From assembly GCA_018714575.1 (NCBI GenBank), contig DVNF01000048.1, positions 1 through 7,113 of the forward strand: a stretch of 7,113 nt of DNA. Reading direction: 5' to 3'. Both the position numbers and the translations under genes were made by a program. Positions within the stretch are counted from its first letter, which is position 1; each line of letters opens with the position of its first letter. The DNA is from Candidatus Stercoripulliclostridium merdigallinarum (GTDB lineage Bacteria > Bacillota > Clostridia > Christensenellales > DTU072). Shown here in pieces: positions 1-3,647 of this stretch. Under the pieces are notes generated by a model. The model had not been told where the DNA came from. It ran no database searches and saw only the letters and a list, made by a program, of their open reading frames with translations.

Positions 1-1
1 A

Positions 2-325
2 GTCCTTTCGATAATTTCTATAGTCGTAGTCGTATTTTTATTGGTTTTTCTGATATTTTCCGTTAAAGAAAGAAACGGTTGGTTGCGCGCAGCCTTGATA
101 TTGATGATAGCCGGCGGAATAGGCAATTTGGTGGACAGATTTATGTTCGGATACGTCAGAGATTGGATATATTTCGAACTGATAGATTTTGCCGTCTTTA
201 ACCTCGCCGATTCGGGACTGACGGTGGGTTGTGTGTTGCTGATAATTTTCGTAATATTTTTCTATCGTCCGGAAGATAAAAAGAAAAAATCCGACCGTAT
301 CGATGTGGACTCGGAGCAAAAATAA
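2..325 (+). CDS. lspA: Lipoprotein signal peptidase (signal peptidase II), 3' part
   Basis: This is the C-terminal 107 residues of the membrane aspartyl protease that cleaves the signal peptide from diacylglyceryl-prolipoproteins in the cytoplasmic membrane. The frame is open to the left edge, so the real start lies outside the window; a TTG at base 41 falls inside a membrane helix and is not the start. Three hydrophobic segments are visible, at about visible residues 1-21, 28-41 and 64-88. Two family motifs flank the third: GNLVDR (residues 41-46) and FNLADS (66-71). Their aspartates, visible residues 45 and 70, correspond to the known catalytic pair. The protein ends in a charged, lysine-rich tail of about 18 residues, likely cytoplasmic. 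Its TAA overlaps the ATG of the next gene by one base, so the two are probably translationally coupled. Family assignment is secure from the motifs. Confidence 0.95.
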   Translation, partial: VLSIISIVVVVFLLVFLIFSVKERNGWLRAALILMIAGGIGNLVDRFMFGYVRDWIYFELIDFAVFNLADSGLTVGCVLLIIFVIFFYRPEDKKKKSDRIDVDSEQK

Positions 326-1251
326 TGGCTCTGCATACGTTTATTTTTAAAGTAGCACCGGAGAAAAACGGTGCCAGAATAGACGTTTTTTTATCGGAGG
401 CTTTGGGAGATTGTACCAGGTCCAGGGTACGCTTATGCATAATCGCAGGCGCCGTCCGCGCCGACGGCGAAACGATTTTAAAATGCGGTTATCACGTCAA
501 AAGCGGTTCGACTTTGGAAATAGATATTCGTGACGCGGAACCGTTAAAAGCCGAAGCGGAAAATATTCCGTTGGATATTGTTTACCAAGATTCCGACATG
601 GCTGTCATAAATAAATCTGCCGGCATGGTCACGCACCCCGCCCCCGGATCGGAATCGGGCACTTTGGTAAACGCGCTGTTGTACAATTTAAAGGATTTAT
701 CGGGGATAAACGGCGTATTGCGCCCCGGAATAGTACACCGTTTGGATAAAAACACTTCCGGATTGATAATGGTTGCGAAAAACGACAACGCGCACCTGAA
801 TCTGTCGCGACAGATAGCCGAAAAAAGCGCAAAGAGATATTATATCGCTTTGGTGGACGGAAATTTGAAAGAGGAAGGCGGCATTATCGAAGCGCCTTTG
901 GGCAGAAACCCGACAGACAGAAAGAAAATGGCTGTTGTGGAAGGCGGCGACGCCGCTAAAACCTTGTATAAAGTGGTGGAGCGCTTCGGAAAATACACTT
1001 TGGTGGCATTTGAACTGTTTACCGGGAGAACGCACCAGATCAGAGTGCACGCAAAATATATACATCATTCGATAGTGGGCGATTCCACTTACGGCGGAAC
1101 CGACGAATTCGGCGTAAACAGGCAATTATTACACGCTTACAGGCTGTCTGTAGCTTTGCCGTCAACGGGCGAGGTCAAGAATTTTTACGCTCCGATACCA
1201 AGCGACTTCAGGGCGGTTTTGAAAAAATTACGCTCGGTAACATTCAAATAG
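325..1251 (+). CDS. rluD: RluA/RluD-family 23S rRNA pseudouridine synthase (YlyB type)
   Basis: This 308-aa enzyme isomerises uridines to pseudouridine in RNA, by family most likely in 23S rRNA. An S4 RNA-binding domain occupies about residues 16-75 and the catalytic domain about 80-300. The signature motif GIVHRLDKNTSGL (135-147) contains the catalytic aspartate D141. The second signature, GRTHQIRVH, lies at 234-242. The length is normal for a full RluD-type protein with an S4 domain. The ATG overlaps the lspA stop (TAATG), and GGAG at 313-316 sits 8 bases upstream, which supports this start. Neighbourhood with lspA matches the ylyB gene of Bacillus and many other Firmicutes. Which uridines are modified cannot be read from the sequence: RluD, RluC and YlyB-type paralogues share these motifs, so the symbol is the best family label rather than proof of RluD target sites. 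Confidence 0.9.
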   Translation: MALHTFIFKVAPEKNGARIDVFLSEALGDCTRSRVRLCIIAGAVRADGETILKCGYHVKSGSTLEIDIRDAEPLKAEAENIPLDIVYQDSDMAVINKSAGMVTHPAPGSESGTLVNALLYNLKDLSGINGVLRPGIVHRLDKNTSGLIMVAKNDNAHLNLSRQIAEKSAKRYYIALVDGNLKEEGGIIEAPLGRNPTDRKKMAVVEGGDAAKTLYKVVERFGKYTLVAFELFTGRTHQIRVHAKYIHHSIVGDSTYGGTDEFGVNRQLLHAYRLSVALPSTGEVKNFYAPIPSDFRAVLKKLRSVTFK

Positions 1252-1286
1252 TCTAAATAGACGTGGTTTTTATTTAATTATTAATA

Positions 1287-1311
1287 TATGTAGGCGAAAA
1301 TCGCTTGCATA
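1287..1311. repeat. 11-bp inverted repeat, downstream of rluD
   Basis: The arms TATGTAGGCGA (1287-1297) and TCGCTTGCATA (1301-1311) pair over 11 positions, with two G-U wobbles and an AAA loop. As RNA it would form a stable hairpin 35 bases after the rluD stop. The sequence after it (AGCTCCGATT) is not a T-tract, so it is not a convincing intrinsic terminator. It could be an mRNA 3'-end stabiliser for the lspA-rluD transcript, a factor-dependent end, or a protein-binding operator, because its right arm contains the candidate -35 box of the rimP promoter. The pairing is seen directly; the role is inferred. Confidence 0.6.
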
Positions 1312-1333
1312 GCTCCGATTTATATGATAATAT
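1305..1333 (+). promoter_or_regulatory. Candidate sigma-A promoter for the rimP-nusA-infB operon
   Basis: TTGCAT (1305-1310) is followed by a 17-base spacer and TAATAT (1328-1333). The -10 box is preceded by TGA (1325-1327), which fits an extended -10 (TGn) element. The -35 matches consensus at 3 of 6 positions and the -10 at 4 of 6. The spacing, the TGn and the AT-rich surroundings compensate in part. Transcription would begin near 1339-1341, giving an untranslated leader of about 64 bases that holds two hairpins. It is the only sizeable gap before the operon, so a promoter here is expected. Overlapping -10-like hexamers (TATGAT at 1323, GATAAT at 1326) make the exact box uncertain. Confidence 0.45.
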
Positions 1334-1345
1334 AAATATACTTTA

Positions 1346-1359
1346 TAGTAGAAATACTA
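1346..1359 (+). other. Small hairpin with GAAA tetraloop in the rimP leader
   Basis: TAGTA (1346-1350) and TACTA (1355-1359) are perfectly complementary and close a GAAA loop, which belongs to the stable GNRA class. It would lie close to the 5' end of the transcript if the candidate promoter is right, and it abuts the larger rimP leader hairpin, with A1359 claimed by both. It may protect the 5' end or stack coaxially on the next stem. A five-pair AT-rich stem can also arise by chance. Confidence 0.4.
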
Positions 1360-1388
1360 AAGAGTGGCTGAATTTGCCACTCTTTGTT
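1359..1388 (+). ncRNA. rimP leader hairpin (putative operon attenuator)
   Basis: AAAGAGTGGC (1359-1368) and GCCACTCTTT (1376-1385) form a perfect 10-bp stem with a 7-base loop, 15 bases before the rimP ATG. A closely similar AGAGTGG/CCACTCT hairpin immediately before rimP is a recurrent feature of Firmicutes genomes and has been described as a rimP leader/attenuator; I recognise it by pattern and position. It has the A-tract/stem/T-rich layout of an intrinsic terminator (TCTTTGTT after the GC core), but the T-tract is interrupted and mostly paired, so any termination would be leaky. Because the operon encodes NusA, a termination factor, autoregulation through this hairpin is a reasonable inference, not something the sequence proves. 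Confidence 0.75.
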
Positions 1389-1403
1389 AGGTAGTGAGGC
1401 AAA

Positions 1404-1934
1404 ATGTTATATTCCGAAACCGTAAAAGAACGCGCGGAGCAAATTATAACCGAAGTTATAGAGCCTATGGGATACGAATTGGTCGACGTGACATACACGA
1501 CCGGCAAAGAAAAGGTGCTGACGGCTTTTATATATAAAAAAGGCGGAGTGACTTTGGACGATTGCGTGGCGGTAAACGACGCGTTGGAAGCTCCTTTGGA
1601 ATTGAACGACATTACCGACGGCAAGCCGTATACGTTGAATATTTCCTCGCCCGGTTTGGATAGACCTGTGGTCACGGACCGTGATTTCAAACGCTCGATG
1701 GGGGAGATTCTGGAGGCAGTTTTGATTAAGCCTATCGGAAAAGCCAAAAAAATTATCGGCGCATTGTCCGATTGGAACGACGACGAAATTAAACTGTCTT
1801 CCGAAAAGGGCGAAACGACGATCCCTCGCGCCGATATCAAAGTGCTGAGACCTTTCGTGGATCTAAAGAGTGCCGGCAGAGTTAAATTCGACGCCGACAA
1901 CGACGACAATACCGAAACGAAAACAAACGCTTAA
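1404..1934 (+). CDS. rimP: Ribosome maturation factor RimP
   Basis: RimP (176 aa) is a cytoplasmic assembly factor that binds free 30S subunits and helps build the S12/pseudoknot region. The N-terminal alpha/beta domain spans about residues 5-88 and ends in the family signature YTLNISSPGLDRPV (76-89). The C-terminal SH3-like domain follows at about 92-153, and the last 20 residues or so are a hydrophilic Asp/Asn/Thr-rich tail. The length is slightly above the usual 150-160 aa because of this tail. The ATG at 1404 is preceded by GAGG (1396-1399), 4 bases away, which is close but acceptable; the rimP leader hairpin lies just upstream. It is the first gene of the operon and stands 46 bases before nusA. 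Identification rests on the signature and the context and is secure. Confidence 0.95.
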   Translation: MLYSETVKERAEQIITEVIEPMGYELVDVTYTTGKEKVLTAFIYKKGGVTLDDCVAVNDALEAPLELNDITDGKPYTLNISSPGLDRPVVTDRDFKRSMGEILEAVLIKPIGKAKKIIGALSDWNDDEIKLSSEKGETTIPRADIKVLRPFVDLKSAGRVKFDADNDDNTETKTNA

Positions 1935-1967
1935 CGGCGTACAACTAAATAAAAAATACAACTTAAT

Positions 1968-1973
1968 AGGAGA
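1968..1973 (+). promoter_or_regulatory. Ribosome binding site of nusA
   Basis: AGGAGA lies 7 bases before the ATG at 1981. It decides the nusA start: the frame stays open upstream to an ATG at 1870 inside rimP, but that one would add 37 unconserved residues and has no comparable site. The 46-base rimP-nusA gap around it is A-rich and shows no other structure that I can support. Confidence 0.85.
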
Positions 1974-1980
1974 AGTAACA

Positions 1981-3093
1981 ATGCAAAATCGCGAACTGTT
2001 CATGGCGTTAGACCAGATCGAAAACGAGTACAAAATCGACAAAAGTCAATTAATAGCTTCGTTGGAAGCGGGATTGGCTTCGGCGTTCAAAAAGGAATCG
2101 GGCGAAAGCCGCTCCGTAGCGGTCAGAATGAATCCCGATAACTACACGATCGAATTCTTTGCTTACCAAACCGTGGTAGACGGCGAACCCGAAGACGACA
2201 ACCAACTTTCCTTGGAAGAAGCCAGGGACATTAAACCCGACGCAAAGGTAGGCGATTTGATAGGCGAAACGGTATCTCCCGACGATCTGTCCAGAATCGC
2301 GGCTCAAACGGCAAAGCAGGTTATTACTCAACGTTTGAACGACGCCAAGCGCGAACAAGCTATGAGCGAGATGAACGAAAAAGAGGGCGAATTGATGCAA
2401 GCCGTCGTCAGAAGGGTGGAACCCACCGGCACGGTTTCCGTGGAAATCGTCGGAACACAGATGGAAGGCGTACTGCCCACCGGTGAACAGGTCCGCGGCG
2501 AAAGTTTGCACGTCGGCGACAAGATCAAAGTTTATATCAAAAAAATCAGAACGGACAATAAAGGTACTTCACGCGTAATGGTATCCAGATCCGCCGCAGG
2601 TTTCGTCAGAAAACTGTTTGAAATCGAAGTTCCCGAAGTGCGTTCCGGATTGGTTAAAATTAAAAGTATCGTTCGCGAAGCGGGGCAAAGAACCAAACTT
2701 GCCGTATATTCCGACGATCCCAACATCGATTCGATCGGTTCGTGCATAGGACCTAAGGGCAGCAGAGTTAACGCAATCATAAACGAATTGAACGGCGAAA
2801 AAGTCGACGTTATCCTGTATTCGAATAACCCCAGCGAATTTATCGTTCGTGCGCTGTCCCCCGCAAAGGTTTTGATGGTTCAATTAAACGAAACAGATCA
2901 ACAGGCGCGCGTCGTAGTCCCGGACGACAAATTGTCGCTTGCGATCGGCAGAGGCGGTTTGAACGCCAAACTTGCCGCCAGACTTACGGGATACAAGATC
3001 GACGTAAAGCCTTATTCCGAAGTTATCGCGTCGTTGGACGAAGCTGAACAGGGTGCCGAAGGCGAGTCCGAAGAAAGCTCCGACGCCGAATAA
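1981..3093 (+). CDS. nusA: Transcription termination/antitermination factor NusA
   Basis: NusA (370 aa) binds RNA polymerase and nascent RNA, promotes pausing and intrinsic termination, and takes part in rRNA antitermination. The N-terminal polymerase-binding domain covers about residues 1-130, the S1 domain about 136-203, and two KH domains follow at about 230-345. The KH1 turn is GPKG (257-260) within GSCIGPKGSRVNAI, and the KH2 turn is GRGG (323-326) within LAIGRGGLNAKLAARL. The conserved LFEIEVPEV segment is at 212-220. There are no C-terminal acidic repeats, as is normal for Gram-positive NusA; instead there is a short acidic Glu/Ser/Asp tail (353-370). The start was chosen for its AGGAGA site and the family-like MQNRELFMALDQIENEY beginning. 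The stop overlaps the ylxR start (TAATG). NusA may feed back on its own operon through the hairpin before rimP; that is inference. Confidence 0.97.
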   Translation: MQNRELFMALDQIENEYKIDKSQLIASLEAGLASAFKKESGESRSVAVRMNPDNYTIEFFAYQTVVDGEPEDDNQLSLEEARDIKPDAKVGDLIGETVSPDDLSRIAAQTAKQVITQRLNDAKREQAMSEMNEKEGELMQAVVRRVEPTGTVSVEIVGTQMEGVLPTGEQVRGESLHVGDKIKVYIKKIRTDNKGTSRVMVSRSAAGFVRKLFEIEVPEVRSGLVKIKSIVREAGQRTKLAVYSDDPNIDSIGSCIGPKGSRVNAIINELNGEKVDVILYSNNPSEFIVRALSPAKVLMVQLNETDQQARVVVPDDKLSLAIGRGGLNAKLAARLTGYKIDVKPYSEVIASLDEAEQGAEGESEESSDAE

Positions 3094-3359
3094 TGTACAC
3101 TCCCGAGCGGATGTGCGCCGTTTGCAGAAAACGGCTGCCGAAAGAAAAATTATTGCGTATCGCCGTCAACTCCGACGGAGTCCGAGTCGACTTTTCAGGA
3201 AAACTCCAAGGCAGAGGCGCATATCTATGTAAGGATTCCGCCTGCATAGACAAATGTATTAAAAAAAGGATGTTGGAACGCATCCTGAAAACGGAAGTAC
3301 CGTCACAGATCTATGAAACATTGCAATCTGTCCGAAACGGACAGGAAAAAGCTGAATAG
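3093..3359 (+). CDS. ylxR: YlxR family RNA-binding protein (DUF448)
   Basis: This 88-aa cytoplasmic protein belongs to the YlxR family, a small fold thought to bind RNA that is almost always encoded between nusA and infB. In some Firmicutes it has been linked to nucleoid-type regulation and to RNase P. Family hallmarks are RMCAVCRKRLPKEKLLRI (6-23) and GRGAYLC (40-46), followed by cysteines at 51 and 55. The five cysteines (8, 11, 46, 51, 55) are arranged suggestively, but metal binding is not established by the sequence. The ATG overlaps the nusA stop by one base and no Shine-Dalgarno sequence is visible, so translation probably depends on coupling to nusA. Its last 47 bases overlap the start of ylxQ in another frame. 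The precise molecular role remains uncertain. Confidence 0.92.
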   Translation: MYTPERMCAVCRKRLPKEKLLRIAVNSDGVRVDFSGKLQGRGAYLCKDSACIDKCIKKRMLERILKTEVPSQIYETLQSVRNGQEKAE

Positions 3360-3633
3360 TTATATCGGTTTCGCGCTTAGAAAACGCGGCGCGATAATCG
3401 GCGTGGACGGAATATCGGCAGCTAAAAATATCAAAACTGTAATTATAGACGGCAATTTACGGGAAAATTCCCGCAACAAATTGCAAAAAGCACTTTCCGA
3501 CGGCAACGTCGAAATAGAAATATACGAACTGACCGACCTCGGCGCGTTTGTCGGCAATCCTAATGTAAAAGCAATCGGGATAACCGACAAGGAGCTGGGA
3601 AAAGTCATCATAGCTACGCTAACGAAATATTAA
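3313..3633 (+). CDS. ylxQ: YlxQ, L7Ae-like ribosomal/RNA-binding protein
   Basis: This 106-aa protein is of the L7Ae/L30e/YlxQ family, whose members bind kink-turn-type RNA; the cellular role of YlxQ is not well defined. Family features are the N-terminal segment LNSYIGFALRKRGAIIGVDG (14-33) and the C-terminal segment around TDLGAFVGN (74-82) and AIGITDKELGKVI (87-99). The ATG at 3313 lies inside ylxR, giving a 47-base overlap in a different frame. It is the only standard start that keeps the first helix intact: the next in-frame candidate, a GTG at codon 31, would delete conserved residues, and an in-frame stop at 3286 bars any earlier start. No good ribosome binding site precedes it (GGAAG at 3293-3297 is 15 bases away), so coupling to ylxR translation is likely. 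It ends 14 bases before infB. Confidence 0.88.
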   Translation: MKHCNLSETDRKKLNSYIGFALRKRGAIIGVDGISAAKNIKTVIIDGNLRENSRNKLQKALSDGNVEIEIYELTDLGAFVGNPNVKAIGITDKELGKVIIATLTKY

Positions 3634-3647
3634 AGTAGAGGAAGGAT

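Noticed and set aside
1287..1320. Intrinsic terminator for lspA-rluD
   Set aside because: The hairpin is good, but it is followed by AGCTCCGATT and not by a run of T, so it was listed as an inverted repeat and not as a terminator.
1343..1909. Antisense open frame of 188 codons opposite rimP
   Set aside because: It lies wholly opposite a confidently identified gene and its translation, rich in Ser/Thr/Ile, resembles no family. It starts in the leader hairpin region with no supporting ribosome binding site that I can see. It is a shadow of rimP codon structure.
1870..1980. N-terminal extension of nusA to an ATG inside rimP
   Set aside because: The extra 37 residues are the out-of-frame reading of the rimP tail and the A-rich gap. 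The start at 1981 has an AGGAGA site at ideal spacing and gives the family-typical N terminus.
2050..2511. Antisense open frame of 153 codons opposite nusA
   Set aside because: There is no motif and no independent start signal, and it is fully covered by the conserved nusA coding sequence.
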